Assembly (NCBI GenBank): GCA_041394265.1
Contig: JAWKIO010000005.1
Span: forward strand, 4,588,001 to 4,652,000
Reading direction: 5' to 3'
Length of the DNA stretch: 64,000 nt
From: Acidimicrobiales bacterium
GTDB taxonomy: Bacteria > Actinomycetota > Acidimicrobiia > Acidimicrobiales > SZUA-35
Positions 43,447 to 51,957 of the stretch are shown here, in pieces. A program made the position numbers and the translations under genes. The notes under the pieces are model-generated. The model saw nothing but the letters and a program-made list of their open reading frames with translations. It did no database searches and was not told where the DNA came from. The stretch's first letter is position 1; each line of letters opens with the position of its first letter.

Positions 43447-45939
43447 ATGTTCCGCCTGACGCTACGCAACCTCAACGCCTTCAAGATCCGTCTCGCTCTC
43501 ACCACGTTCGCCGTGGTCCTGGGCGTCAGCTTCGTGGTCTCCTCGTTCGTCCTGACCGACGGGTTCCGCCAGAGCTTCTCCACCTTGTCGAGCGACATCG
43601 TCGCCGACACCGATTTCGAGGTGCAGCCCACTTCCGACTTCGGCTCCGTTGCCCCCATGCCCGCATCGACCCTCGGAATCGTCGAGGGGGTCGACGGCGT
43701 CGAACACGCGGCCGGCCAGGTGTTCTCGGACCGGCTGCAACCGACGACCGCCGACGGAGAACTCCTGACCAGCAGCGGACCACCGCTGTTATCGAGTTCG
43801 TGGGTCGACGAATCGACGCTCAATCAGTTCACGCTCCGTGACGGTCGGGCTCCCACTGGCGACGAGTTCGCCATGGAGTATCGGGCTGCCGCCGAGCATG
43901 GGTTCGAGATCGGCTCGGTCTACGAGATCGTCACTCCCACGGGGGTCCGTTCCCTCACGCTGTCGGGCACGACCGTGTTCGGCGATGACTCGGCCACGAT
44001 GGGAGCGCTGCTGATGCAGTACCCGCTCGACACGTTGCAGACGATGATCGACAGCGAGGGACTCCTCGACAGCATCACGGTGTCGATCGCCAACTCGTCG
44101 ACGATGGCCGAGGTGCGAAGCGGGCTGGAGGCTGCGCTGCCCGACAACGTCGAGGTCCGCGACAACGCCCAGCTCGTTGCCGATACCAACGCCGACTTCG
44201 AGCAGGGCATCAACATCATCAACAATGTGATGCTCGGGTTCGCCATCGTCTCGCTGTTCGTGTCGATCTTCATCATCGCCAACACCTTCGCCATCGTCGT
44301 CGGCCAGCGGACTTCCGAGCTCGCGTTGCTGCGTGCGATCGGCGCCACCCCGCCACAGGTCCGCCGCTCGACCATGGCCGAGGCGCTGATCATCGGCGTC
44401 GTGGCCTCGCTCCTCGGACTGCTCGCCGGCCTCGGGATCACCGTTGGGCTGCAGGCGATCTTCAATGCACTGGGTGCCAGCCTTCCCGACGTCCCGCTCG
44501 TGATGCGGACCCGCACGATCGTGATCGCCATGATCCTCGGCGTCGGGGTCACCTTGGCGTCGGCGACCGGGCCCGCTCGAAAGGCGTCGGGCATTGCGCC
44601 GATGCAGGCGATGCAGGCGTCGGTCGAGGCGCCGTCCACGCCCAGTCGCCGCCGTTCCGTGCTCGGCCTGGTCGTGCTCGCTGCCGGCCTGGCCACGGGC
44701 TGGTTCGGTCTCTTCGGCTCGAATGGTTCGGTCAGCAACACCGTGGCGTTGCTTGGGGTCGGTGCCGTGCTCGTCTTCGGCGCCATGGCCCTGATGGCGC
44801 CGGCGCTGGTGCGGCCGATCGTCTCCGTGCTGGGGCTCCCCGTCCGCACCCTCGGTGCCGCCGGCAAGCTGTCGACGCAGAACGCCGGTCGCAACCCTCG
44901 CCGCACGGCGAGCTCGGCTGCGTCGCTCACCGTCGGCCTCGGGCTGGTGACGGCAGCGCTCGTGGTCGGTCAGTCGATCAAGACCGGCATCAGCGGCTTG
45001 GTCGACGACTCGGTCACCGCCGACGTCCTCATCCAGGCCGACGACGTGATCAGCCCCCAGGCCTTCGACGACGTCGGCTCCACCGGGTCGTTCGACCAGC
45101 TCGGCTCGTACCGATACGACGAGATCAAGATCGGCGACGATGTCGAAGGGGTGATCGGGACGAATCTGGCGACCACTGCCGAGCTCTTCGATGTGGGCGT
45201 CAGCGCCGGTGCAATGACCGATGCACCGAACACCGTGGCGGTCTATCGAGGTGTGGCCGAGGACCGTGGGTTGGCGGTTGGCGACACCGTCGACGTCATG
45301 TTTCCCAGCGGCGTTGCCGAGACCCTGACCGTCGGGGCCATCTTCGACTCGAAGGCCATCCTCGACCTCAACTGGGTGATCAACGACAACGACTGGAGCG
45401 ATCGGTTCGGTTCGTCCGACATCGTCTGGGCGGCGGGCACCTTTGCTGCCGGTGTCGAGGACGTCGACTCGCTCACCGTCCCCGGTCTCACCTTCGAGAA
45501 CCGGGCAGAGTACAAAGAAGGCGTCGAGAGCGACATCGACCAGATGCTCGTGGTGATCAACGTCCTGCTGGCGCTGGCCATCGTCATCGCCCTGCTGGGC
45601 ATCGCCAATACGGCGGCGCTGTCGGTCTTCGAACGCACCCGTGAGGTCGGACTGCTCCGGGCGGTGGGGATGACTCGCCGTCAGACTCGCCAGATGTTCC
45701 GGTGGGAGTCGGCCCAGGTGTCGGTGCTCGGTGCGGTGCTCGGTATCGCCGTCGGCCTGGTGTTCGGTTGGGGTGTGGTCGAAGCGCTTCCTGAGTTCTT
45801 CGCCGCCAAGCTGTCGATCCCGGTGGCCCGGATCGCCATCCTCCTCGGGATCTGCGGACTCTGCGGCATCATCGCTGCTGCACTCCCGGCCCGGCGTGCC
45901 GCCAGGCTCAACGTCATCGATGCCCTCTCGATGGCGTGA
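43447..45939 (+). CDS. FtsX/MacB-type ABC transporter permease
   Basis: 830 residues. Two repeats of the FtsX four-helix core: one around residues 255-390 (NNVMLGFAIVSLFVSIFIIANTFAIVVGQRTSELALLRAIGA-like) and one around 695-825 (ALAIVIALLGIANTAALSVFERTREVGLLRAVGM). Between the first helix (~15-40) and the first core lies an extracytoplasmic domain; another precedes the second core. It pairs with the preceding ATPase. The last 25 bases of the gene are repeated just after the stop. Confidence 0.92.
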   Translation: MFRLTLRNLNAFKIRLALTTFAVVLGVSFVVSSFVLTDGFRQSFSTLSSDIVADTDFEVQPTSDFGSVAPMPASTLGIVEGVDGVEHAAGQVFSDRLQPTTADGELLTSSGPPLLSSSWVDESTLNQFTLRDGRAPTGDEFAMEYRAAAEHGFEIGSVYEIVTPTGVRSLTLSGTTVFGDDSATMGALLMQYPLDTLQTMIDSEGLLDSITVSIANSSTMAEVRSGLEAALPDNVEVRDNAQLVADTNADFEQGINIINNVMLGFAIVSLFVSIFIIANTFAIVVGQRTSELALLRAIGATPPQVRRSTMAEALIIGVVASLLGLLAGLGITVGLQAIFNALGASLPDVPLVMRTRTIVIAMILGVGVTLASATGPARKASGIAPMQAMQASVEAPSTPSRRRSVLGLVVLAAGLATGWFGLFGSNGSVSNTVALLGVGAVLVFGAMALMAPALVRPIVSVLGLPVRTLGAAGKLSTQNAGRNPRRTASSAASLTVGLGLVTAALVVGQSIKTGISGLVDDSVTADVLIQADDVISPQAFDDVGSTGSFDQLGSYRYDEIKIGDDVEGVIGTNLATTAELFDVGVSAGAMTDAPNTVAVYRGVAEDRGLAVGDTVDVMFPSGVAETLTVGAIFDSKAILDLNWVINDNDWSDRFGSSDIVWAAGTFAAGVEDVDSLTVPGLTFENRAEYKEGVESDIDQMLVVINVLLALAIVIALLGIANTAALSVFERTREVGLLRAVGMTRRQTRQMFRWESAQVSVLGAVLGIAVGLVFGWGVVEALPEFFAAKLSIPVARIAILLGICGLCGIIAAALPARRAARLNVIDALSMA

Positions 45940-45967
45940 TGTCCCATCGACGCTCTCGATGGCGTGA
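45915..45967. repeat. Duplicated stem-loop at the end of the FtsX gene
   Basis: CATCGA-N7-TCGATGGCGTGA at 45915-45939 ends in the stop of the FtsX gene and recurs as CATCGA-N5-TCGATGGCGTGA at 45945-45967. Both units can form a 6-bp stem-loop. They lie between convergent genes; there is no T-run, so intrinsic termination is unlikely. Confidence 0.65.
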
Positions 45968-45976
45968 CGGGACCGG

Positions 45977-46279
45977 CTACAGCGACCGCAGCAGGGCCGT
46001 GGTCGCTGCGGCCGCCAGCACCACCACCACGAACGGTGCCTTCCTCCACACGAGGATCGCAGCAACGGCAAGGCCCGCCGCCCGCTCGTCGATGACGAGT
46101 GCACCCTTCGTGGACAGGCTCAGTTGAGCGACCAACGCAGCGACAACGGCTGCGGGAATGAGCCCGGCGATCCGCTCGAGGGTGGGTCGCCGGGCCAACC
46201 ACGGTCCGAGGAGGAACATGCCGGCCAACCGCTGGCTGGCCGTTCCGATCGTGAGCAGGGCGACGGCGAGGTAGTTCAC
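45977..46279 (-). CDS. azlD: AzlD-family branched-chain amino-acid exporter subunit
   Basis: 100 residues, four predicted membrane helices. The family signature is the length, helical pattern and a conserved ATAP/LxxR motif region (QRLAGMFLLGPWLARRPTLERIAGLIPAAVVAAL). The GTG at 46279 overlaps the AzlC stop (GTGA). AzlC and AzlD form a two-component exporter for branched-chain amino acids or similar hydrophobic amino acids. An upstream ATG at 46309 in the same frame would overlap AzlC by more than 30 bases and is less likely. Confidence 0.82.
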   Translation of the reverse strand: MNYLAVALLTIGTASQRLAGMFLLGPWLARRPTLERIAGLIPAAVVAALVAQLSLSTKGALVIDERAAGLAVAAILVWRKAPFVVVVLAAAATTALLRSL

Positions 46280-46947
46280 GATCCGGCCGCCTTCGACCGA
46301 GCGATCCACATCGCACCCACTACGGCGCCGAGGGAACTGGCGAGGATCGGGACGCCACCGGGCGCGACGGGAATGAGGGCGATGCAGGCGATGGCGCCGG
46401 TGACCCCAGCGACGAGGCCTTCCTTGCGACGCAGGAGGTTGCCGATGATCGACAGCAGGGCCGCAGGGAACACAGCGTCGAATCCCAGGCGGGAGGTGTC
46501 GCCGAGGATGTTGCCGAGGAACAGTCCCACCAGCGAGCCGGCCCAGAACCCGGCGAGCAGGGTGAGCGACACCACCCAGTACGCCCGCTTCGATTCCGCC
46601 TTCGACGGCTGTTGGATGGCGACGGCAACGCTCGGGTCGAGCGCAGTGAAGGCAGCGACTGCTCGCTCGGCTCGTGATCCTTCCAGCACTCGGTTGAGGC
46701 TGGCGGCCAGCAGCCCGAACCGGCTCGCCACCAACCAGCCACTGGCAACGGCCGCGAGCATCGAGCCGCCGGCGTCACGGACGGCGAGATAGGCCAGCTC
46801 GCCGGTGGCGGAGTACACCACGATCGCCGCCGTGATGGTGACCCCGGTCGAGACGCCCCGGTCGACCATCGCTACCGAGACCGTCATGCCGACGGCGAAG
46901 AAGGTGAAGGCCAGGGTGGCGATGTCGGCAGGCTTGGGCAGCGCCAT
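46276..46947 (-). CDS. azlC: AzlC-family branched-chain amino-acid exporter subunit
   Basis: 223 residues with about six to seven helices: early TFFAVGMTVSVAMVDRGVS, mid AYWVVSLTLLAGFWAGSLVGLFLG, and C-terminal VTGAIACIALIPVAPGGVPILASS. The length is slightly short versus 230-240 typical. It is nine bases after the methyltransferase gene, so those three genes form a minus-strand operon (methyltransferase-azlC-azlD), although the methyltransferase has no known role in amino-acid export. Confidence 0.85.
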   Translation of the reverse strand: MALPKPADIATLAFTFFAVGMTVSVAMVDRGVSTGVTITAAIVVYSATGELAYLAVRDAGGSMLAAVASGWLVASRFGLLAASLNRVLEGSRAERAVAAFTALDPSVAVAIQQPSKAESKRAYWVVSLTLLAGFWAGSLVGLFLGNILGDTSRLGFDAVFPAALLSIIGNLLRRKEGLVAGVTGAIACIALIPVAPGGVPILASSLGAVVGAMWIARSKAAGS

Positions 46948-46956
46948 GTCAGTGGC

Positions 46957-47955
46957 TCATCGGGTCGCCACGATCAGGTCACGCGTGATCGAACGGTCGA
47001 CCACGTGTTGGAATGACACCGGGTGCTCGACCGCGTGGAGCCGGTTGGCCTCGAGCAGGTCGACGACGGTGGTGCGGGCCATGGTCTTGCGGTTCCACGA
47101 CAAGCCGAGCGCTGCTCCCGGCCGCATTGCGGCCCGCCACGCCGACACCGATTCGCCGATCAGGATCTCCGAGGACCGGGTGCTGGACTTCTCGCCGGCG
47201 GCACGGTGCTGCACCCCGTAGGGAAGGTCGCCGACGATCAGGTCGAACTGCCGTCCGGGGAACAGGTCGCGGACCTGGGCCGAGCGACCGCTCGACATGC
47301 GCAGCTGTTGATCGCTGCGGATGGTGACGGCGAAGGCCGACGTGCCGGCGACCGGGCCCTTGCGGACCTTCTCCTTGGTCGCCGAATGCTTGATCCGGTG
47401 GTCCTTCAAGTAGCCGATGATGAAGGTGCGGTACTGCTCGACATCGGCTTCGTTGCGCTCGATGCCCCAGGCGTCGAAGCCGTACATCAGCGCTCGGTTC
47501 AGCGTGGTCCCGCGTCCGGCCACCGGGTCGAGGAGGCACACCCTTTCGCCCTCGGCGGCCCGGGCGTGCGCCGACGCCGAAGCAGCCAACGTGAGGTTGA
47601 CCAGCATGTGGGTGAACTGCTCGTTGGTCTTGCCCGGATAACGCTGGATGGTGATCAGGTCGTCGTCGAACGACTCGAGTCGTTCGAGCGGGAGGGGGAC
47701 GAGCGCGTCGTCACGCACCTCGAAGAGTGCTCGAACCGAGGACAGGTTCGAGGCAACGAATCGGTCGTGATCATCGAGCTCGGGGGCATTGAAGATCACG
47801 TAGGGCACGTTGCCGAGGCAGCGCTGCTCGATGCCTGCAACCTCGGCGTGCAGCTTCGGAACGATGGCGGCGAGCTCGGCGGCGAGGAGTTCGGGTGCAC
47901 GGTCGGAGTAGACCCGGTTCGACGACTCACGGGTCAACAGAGCGAATCGGGCCAT
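46957..47955 (-). CDS. SAM-dependent methyltransferase, Trm11/RNA-type
   Basis: 332 residues. A ~130-residue N-terminal region without a clear THUMP motif precedes a Rossmann methyltransferase domain with motif I (LLDPVAGRGTTLNRA) and motif IV as DLPYG, the (N/D)PPY position of Trm11/TrmG10-type N2-guanosine tRNA methyltransferases. I infer an RNA guanosine or adenine amino-methyl transferase; an adenine-specific DNA methyltransferase is a less likely alternative. The ATG at 47955 lies six bases after TAACCT on the minus strand. Confidence 0.75.
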   Translation of the reverse strand: MARFALLTRESSNRVYSDRAPELLAAELAAIVPKLHAEVAGIEQRCLGNVPYVIFNAPELDDHDRFVASNLSSVRALFEVRDDALVPLPLERLESFDDDLITIQRYPGKTNEQFTHMLVNLTLAASASAHARAAEGERVCLLDPVAGRGTTLNRALMYGFDAWGIERNEADVEQYRTFIIGYLKDHRIKHSATKEKVRKGPVAGTSAFAVTIRSDQQLRMSSGRSAQVRDLFPGRQFDLIVGDLPYGVQHRAAGEKSSTRSSEILIGESVSAWRAAMRPGAALGLSWNRKTMARTTVVDLLEANRLHAVEHPVSFQHVVDRSITRDLIVATR

Positions 47956-47961
47956 CTGGCG

Positions 47962-47967
47962 AGGTTA
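47962..47967 (-). promoter_or_regulatory. Leaderless -10 element TAACCT
   Basis: On the minus strand TAACCT lies six bases before the ATG at 47955 of the methyltransferase gene. Confidence 0.58.
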
Positions 47968-47993
47968 GTACGGGGGTGACACGACCCCGTGAC

Positions 47994-48836
47994 TCACACC
48001 AGCAGGAGCGCGAGTTGTCGTGACTGGGCGACGAGTCGCCCGGTGCTGTCCCACAGCTGACCGTTCTCGATCAGCATGCCGTTCGACAAGTCGTTGGTGG
48101 TGAAGCGGGCACGGATCCAACCGGGTGCGGGGCGGCGGCGTACGTGGACCGTCAGTTCGAGGGTGGGGACCCAGCCGATCGTTCCCAGCAGGCTGAACAC
48201 CGAAGGCGGGAAGGCGTCGGCGAACAACACGAGCGACTTCGAGTCTGGTGGGCGTCCGTCGGCGAAGCGGATCCAGCCCGACACCTCGGCCCGGTCCGCG
48301 GCCCCGGCTACCGACCAGCGGGGATCGATCCGCACGTCGAGGCGATCGAGGATCGGGAGTTCGACGCCTTGGGCCAGGGCACGGCGATCCACGCACGAAT
48401 CGGGCTCGGGAAGCGGAACGGGCGCGAGGGACAGCGACGGGCTGGTACTCGCCGGCTCATCGTCGGCTCGGTCAGGGTCGCCGAGGTCGCCGAACGCTGC
48501 GACGGTCTGGAGTCGCTGCGTCCCCGCCTGATGGAGCTCGGCCGAGGTCGTGGTGGCACGTCGACCGAGACGGATCAGGCGGCCGTGGATCTCGCCGGGC
48601 TCGTCGCCGGTTCCCGGCCGGAGATAGTGGGTGGTCACCGAAAGGGGATCCGGGTGCCCTGCGAGTTCGGCCATGGCCCGCAACGACGAGGCGGCGAGGT
48701 AGCCGCCGTTCGGGTTGTCGCCGATGTTCCAGCGGGCCGAGATGGTGGTATCGAATCGCACCGGCGAGCGATCGTCGGGTTGTTCGCCGGCCCCCACCGC
48801 GGTCTCGACATCGAACTGGTAGGTGGAGGTGGACAC
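47994..48836 (-). CDS. Acyl-CoA thioesterase-like double-hotdog protein
   Basis: 280 residues. The sequence starts with FDTTISARWNIGDNPNGGYLAASSLRAM, the first hotdog helix of TesB-like thioesterases, and ends with a second hotdog half that contains WVPTLELTVHVRRRPAPGWIRARF and ENGQLWDSTGRLVAQSRQLAL. It should hydrolyse acyl-CoA or act as a thioesterase-like lipid-binding protein. GTG 48836 is preceded by TAGAGT seven bases upstream on the minus strand; the open frame further upstream contains no plausible alternative. Confidence 0.8.
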   Translation of the reverse strand: MSTSTYQFDVETAVGAGEQPDDRSPVRFDTTISARWNIGDNPNGGYLAASSLRAMAELAGHPDPLSVTTHYLRPGTGDEPGEIHGRLIRLGRRATTTSAELHQAGTQRLQTVAAFGDLGDPDRADDEPASTSPSLSLAPVPLPEPDSCVDRRALAQGVELPILDRLDVRIDPRWSVAGAADRAEVSGWIRFADGRPPDSKSLVLFADAFPPSVFSLLGTIGWVPTLELTVHVRRRPAPGWIRARFTTNDLSNGMLIENGQLWDSTGRLVAQSRQLALLLV

Positions 48837-48843
48837 GACGCCG

Positions 48844-48849
48844 ACTCTA
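48844..48849 (-). promoter_or_regulatory. Putative leaderless -10 element TAGAGT
   Basis: On the minus strand TAGAGT lies seven bases before the GTG at 48836. Confidence 0.45.
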
Positions 48850-48954
48850 GGAGGTGACCAGGGACCGTGCGTCTCGTCATTGGTTTCGCAGCGACGCCAA
48901 CTGGGCAAACGTGGCGATCTGGTGTCCCGCCCGTCGGTTGTCACCATCGTGCGG

Positions 48955-48960
48955 TAGTCT
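48955..48960 (+). promoter_or_regulatory. Putative cold-shock gene -10 element TAGTCT
   Basis: TAGTCT 53 bases before the cold-shock ATG would give a ~45-base 5' leader, in contrast to the leaderless genes around. No ideal -35 is visible. The leader could carry temperature-dependent structure as in other csp mRNAs. Confidence 0.35.
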
Positions 48961-49013
48961 GAGCAGACCGTTGGCACACAGCCGATCGGTGCTTTATGAA
49001 AGAAGTTTAAGCA

Positions 49014-49217
49014 ATGGCAATTGTCGGTACCGTCAAGTTCTTCAACGCTGAGAAGGGCTTCGGATTCATCTCCCGCGAGCAGGGCGACGACGTGTTCGTC
49101 CACTTCTCCAACATCGTCGGCGAGGGCTACAAGACCCTCGACGAGGGCCAGCGAGTCGAATTCGACGTCGCACCGGGTCGCAAGGGCGAGGAAGCGCAGA
49201 ACGTTCGCGCCATCTGA
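49014..49217 (+). CDS. cspA: Cold-shock domain protein (CspA family)
   Basis: 67 residues, the standard single cold-shock OB-fold. RNA-binding motifs RNP1 (KGFGFIS) and RNP2 (DVFVHFS) are intact, with the VGTVKFFNAEKGF start typical of CspA. It should bind single-stranded RNA and melt mRNA structure. A GAAAGAAG sequence lies 9-16 bases before the ATG, so it is translated with a leader. Two hairpins including a strong intrinsic terminator end the transcript at about 49290. Confidence 0.95.
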   Translation: MAIVGTVKFFNAEKGFGFISREQGDDVFVHFSNIVGEGYKTLDEGQRVEFDVAPGRKGEEAQNVRAI

Positions 49218-49223
49218 TCTCAC

Positions 49224-49246
49224 GACCTGACCCCAACTGTCAGGTC
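49224..49246 (+). terminator. Stem-loop after the cold-shock gene
   Basis: GACCTGA and TCAGGTC, a 7-bp stem with a nine-base loop, seven bases after the stop codon. It lies just before the main terminator and lacks a T-run; it may stabilise the 3' end. Confidence 0.5.
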
Positions 49247-49255
49247 GACACTCGG

Positions 49256-49297
49256 AACCGCCGACCTTCGGGTCGGCGGTTTCGTCGTTTTCGTCGA
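49256..49297 (+). terminator. Intrinsic terminator with UUCG loop
   Basis: AACCGCCGACC (49256-49266) pairs perfectly with GGTCGGCGGTT (49271-49281) around a TTCG tetraloop, followed by a T-rich stretch (TTTCGTCGTTTTCG). It is the clearest rho-independent terminator in the window. Confidence 0.92.
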
Positions 49298-49311
49298 GGC
49301 ATGCTGAAACC

Positions 49312-50493
49312 GTGACCGAATCCGTCGCTCCCGCCGAGCATCGACTCCGCCCGGGCGAGCTGGCCGAGGCTGCCGTGATGGCCGACCTGGCCGTGCTCGC
49401 CGTCCTCCTGGCTCGGCTCTCGCCCTTCGCCGGTCTCACCGCCGTTGTGGGCGCCGTGCCGTTCGTCGTGCTCGGCATCCGGCATCGGACCCGGGCCATC
49501 GTGGTCGCTTTCGTTGTCGCTGTCGTTCTCGTCTTCCTGTTGGCGGGCTTCAACGCCGCCACGCAGGTGCTCGTGATGGCGGTGTTCGGTGGCCTGATCG
49601 GTCGGGGGATGCAGCTGGGATGGAGCACGCGGCGCCTGTTGACCACCGCCGTCGGCTACGGATGGGTCCTCGTGGCGTCGCTGACCGTGGGGTTCCTGTG
49701 GGTGTTCGCCGGCCTGCGTGAACTCAACCTCGACGCACTGCGAGTGCAGTGGAAGGGTGTCGCCAAGGGGCTCGACGCCATCGGTCTCGATTCGGTCGTG
49801 TCGTTTGTCGATCCTCGGATCGAGTCGATGATCGACCACTGGTACCTCACGGTGCCGGTGCTGCAGCTCGCGATCTCGGTGTTCGTCGCCGGCATGATCA
49901 TCCGAGTCGGTCGTCCGGTCGCCGCCCGCGTGCAGCGTGCGTTCGGCGAGCGGCCGTCACCACCTCCCTCCGTCGATGCGCTCGCTGCTCGGCTCGCCCC
50001 GGCGACGGGACTCACCGTGATCACGGGTCCGAACGGCATCGGCAAGTCGACCCTGCTCCGTGTGATTGCCGACCGGGTTGGCGACCGCGGTCGGATGGGC
50101 GGCACGGCGATCATCGGCCAACGACCGGAGAGCCAGGTCGTCGGTGTGCGGGTCGGCGACGATCTCGTGTGGGGACTGGAGGCACCGCCGAACGACGACG
50201 ACTGCTCCAGGGCGCTCGAGCTCGTCGGACTTGGCGGGTTCGAACACCGCGAGACGTCCTCACTGTCGGGCGGTGAGCTGCAGCGGCTGGCGTTGGCATC
50301 GGCAGCACTGCGTCGGCCGGCCCTGGTGCTCTCCGACGAGTCGACCGCGATGATCGATCCGCACGGGCGGGCGACCGTGCTGGCCATTCTGCGCCGACTC
50401 GCCGACGACGGTGCCACCGTGATCCATGTCAGTCATCTCGACGGTGATCGGGCGGTTGGCGACCGGGTCATCGAGCTGGGACCGGCGACGTGA
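49312..50493 (+). CDS. ECF transporter S-component fused to ATPase (EcfA-like)
   Basis: 393 residues. Residues ~25-205 carry five or six membrane helices with the layout of DUF2232/ECF substrate-binding proteins. Residues ~225-393 are an ABC ATPase: Walker A GPNGIGKST, signature LSGGELQRL, Walker B LVLSDESTAMID (Ser in place of Pro after DE). Fused S-A subunits are uncommon. The substrate is probably a vitamin, but no riboswitch or biosynthesis gene names it. GTG start at 49312 has CATGCT six bases upstream, a one-base variant of the leaderless -10. Its stop overlaps the next start (GTGA). Confidence 0.82.
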   Translation: MTESVAPAEHRLRPGELAEAAVMADLAVLAVLLARLSPFAGLTAVVGAVPFVVLGIRHRTRAIVVAFVVAVVLVFLLAGFNAATQVLVMAVFGGLIGRGMQLGWSTRRLLTTAVGYGWVLVASLTVGFLWVFAGLRELNLDALRVQWKGVAKGLDAIGLDSVVSFVDPRIESMIDHWYLTVPVLQLAISVFVAGMIIRVGRPVAARVQRAFGERPSPPPSVDALAARLAPATGLTVITGPNGIGKSTLLRVIADRVGDRGRMGGTAIIGQRPESQVVGVRVGDDLVWGLEAPPNDDDCSRALELVGLGGFEHRETSSLSGGELQRLALASAALRRPALVLSDESTAMIDPHGRATVLAILRRLADDGATVIHVSHLDGDRAVGDRVIELGPAT

Positions 50494-51134
50494 GGGGTGT
50501 GGTCGAGCTTCGAGGCGTCGGGCACGTGCACGCCGACCGCACGCCCTGGTCACGTCGGGCGCTGTCGCCGCTCGATCTCACGATCGAACCGGGTGAGCGG
50601 CTGCTGGTCGTCGGCGCCAACGGGTCCGGGAAGACCACGCTGGCCTGGATCCTCGCCGGATTGATCGACCCGACCGAGGGGTCGGCAACGATCGACGGTG
50701 AGCCGCTCACGTTGCAGAGCGAACACATCGGACTGCTCGTCCAGCAGGCCCGGCTCCAGCTGCTGCGGCCAACGGTCGGAGAGGAACTGGCAGCGTTCGA
50801 CGCCAACCGTGGACATCAGATCGCGGCACTCATCGACATGGGGTTCGAGGTCGGCGACCTTCGGCGACGGATCGACGAACTGTCGATCGGCCAGCAGCGA
50901 CGGGCTGCCCTCGCCGCCCAGCTCGCCCGACACTGCTCGTTGCTCATCCTCGATGAGCCGATGGCCGGACTCGATGCGGCCGGGCGCCGAGCGCTGACTG
51001 CTGCCGTTGGCTCGCTCCCGTCCGACACCATGGTCGTCACCGTCACGCATGATCTCGACGAGAGCCGATCGCTCGGTGATCGCGTGGTGCAGCTCGACGC
51101 CGGTCGGCTACTCGACGATCGGTACGTGCCGTGA
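50490..51134 (+). CDS. ECF transporter ATPase, second copy
   Basis: 214 residues: Walker A GANGSGKTT, signature LSIGQQRRAAL (a variation of LSGGQ), Walker B LLILDEPMAGLD. It should heterodimerise with the ATPase half of the preceding fusion, like EcfA and EcfA', with the canonical site completed by the other subunit's LSGGE. GTG start overlapping the previous stop; it overlaps the T-component gene (GTGA). Confidence 0.9.
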   Translation: MRGVVELRGVGHVHADRTPWSRRALSPLDLTIEPGERLLVVGANGSGKTTLAWILAGLIDPTEGSATIDGEPLTLQSEHIGLLVQQARLQLLRPTVGEELAAFDANRGHQIAALIDMGFEVGDLRRRIDELSIGQQRRAALAAQLARHCSLLILDEPMAGLDAAGRRALTAAVGSLPSDTMVVTVTHDLDESRSLGDRVVQLDAGRLLDDRYVP

Positions 51135-51892
51135 TCGCCGGCATGAACTTCCTGCGCTACGTGATCGGCTCGTCGGTCGTGCATCGAGCGAATGCGCGTA
51201 CGAAGGTGCTGGCGCTCACCGTGCTCGTGTTCACCCTGTCGTTCGATCCGAGCTGGTCGAGCGTGGCGATCGTTTGGGGAGCCGTCGCCGTCACCTTCAT
51301 CGCCGCTCGGCTCCCGCTCGGCGTGCGACCACGGCCACCGCGGCTGTTGGTGTGGTCGATCGGTGTCTCGCTGCTGTTCGGGTTGGCCGCCGGCGGTGAG
51401 CCGAATGTCGACATCGGTGGCCTTTCGCTCGGGCTCGACGGGCTGTTGGTGGAGCTGCGGTTCTTCTCGGTCGCTCTCGCCCTCCTAGCGCTGTCGCTCC
51501 TTCTCGGATGGACCACCGCGATGGCCGACCTACCGGCGGCTGCAGGATGGATGCTCGGGCCGCTGCGGCGCCTTCGGGTCCCGGTCGACGACGTGATTGC
51601 TGCGCTCACGCTGGCGGTCCGCGCCCTGCCGTTGATGGCCGACGAGCTGGCGACGACCTCGACGCTGTGGCGGCTCCGACCGAAGAACCAGCCGAACGTC
51701 GTCGTCGAAATGGTCGACTTCGCCGCCACGGCGACCACCTCGGCCGTTCGGCGGGCCACCGAGCTCGGCGAGACGCTGGTCAATCGCGGGCCGGTGGTGC
51801 CGGCCACGCGTCGAGCATCGTGGAGCGCGGCCGATCTGTGGGTCGGGTTCGGAGCGGCGGCGACCGTCGCGGCGATGATCGTGCTTCCTTAG
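51131..51892 (+). CDS. ecfT: ECF transporter T component (EcfT/CbiQ-like)
   Basis: 253 residues with about five membrane helices and the coupling region ALTLAVRALPLMADELATTSTLWRLR, comparable to the Ala-Arg motif helices of EcfT that dock on the two ATPases. GTG start at 51131 within a GTGA overlap. With the previous two genes it makes a complete S-A/A'/T import module; the other strand after it carries the molybdenum hydroxylase genes convergently. Confidence 0.88.
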   Translation: MIAGMNFLRYVIGSSVVHRANARTKVLALTVLVFTLSFDPSWSSVAIVWGAVAVTFIAARLPLGVRPRPPRLLVWSIGVSLLFGLAAGGEPNVDIGGLSLGLDGLLVELRFFSVALALLALSLLLGWTTAMADLPAAAGWMLGPLRRLRVPVDDVIAALTLAVRALPLMADELATTSTLWRLRPKNQPNVVVEMVDFAATATTSAVRRATELGETLVNRGPVVPATRRASWSAADLWVGFGAAATVAAMIVLP

Positions 51893-51957
51893 CAGCGGCG
51901 CTGCGACGTCGGTGGACGGAAACCGACGAGACCACCGGTCGGTGTTCACCGAGATCT

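Noticed and set aside
45968..45976. Intrinsic terminator between FtsX and azlD
   Set aside because: Stem-loops are short and no T-run follows on either strand.
48837..49646. N-terminal extension of the thioesterase frame across the cold-shock gene
   Set aside because: The true thioesterase begins at GTG 48836, supported by hotdog alignment; the extension would cross csp and its terminators.
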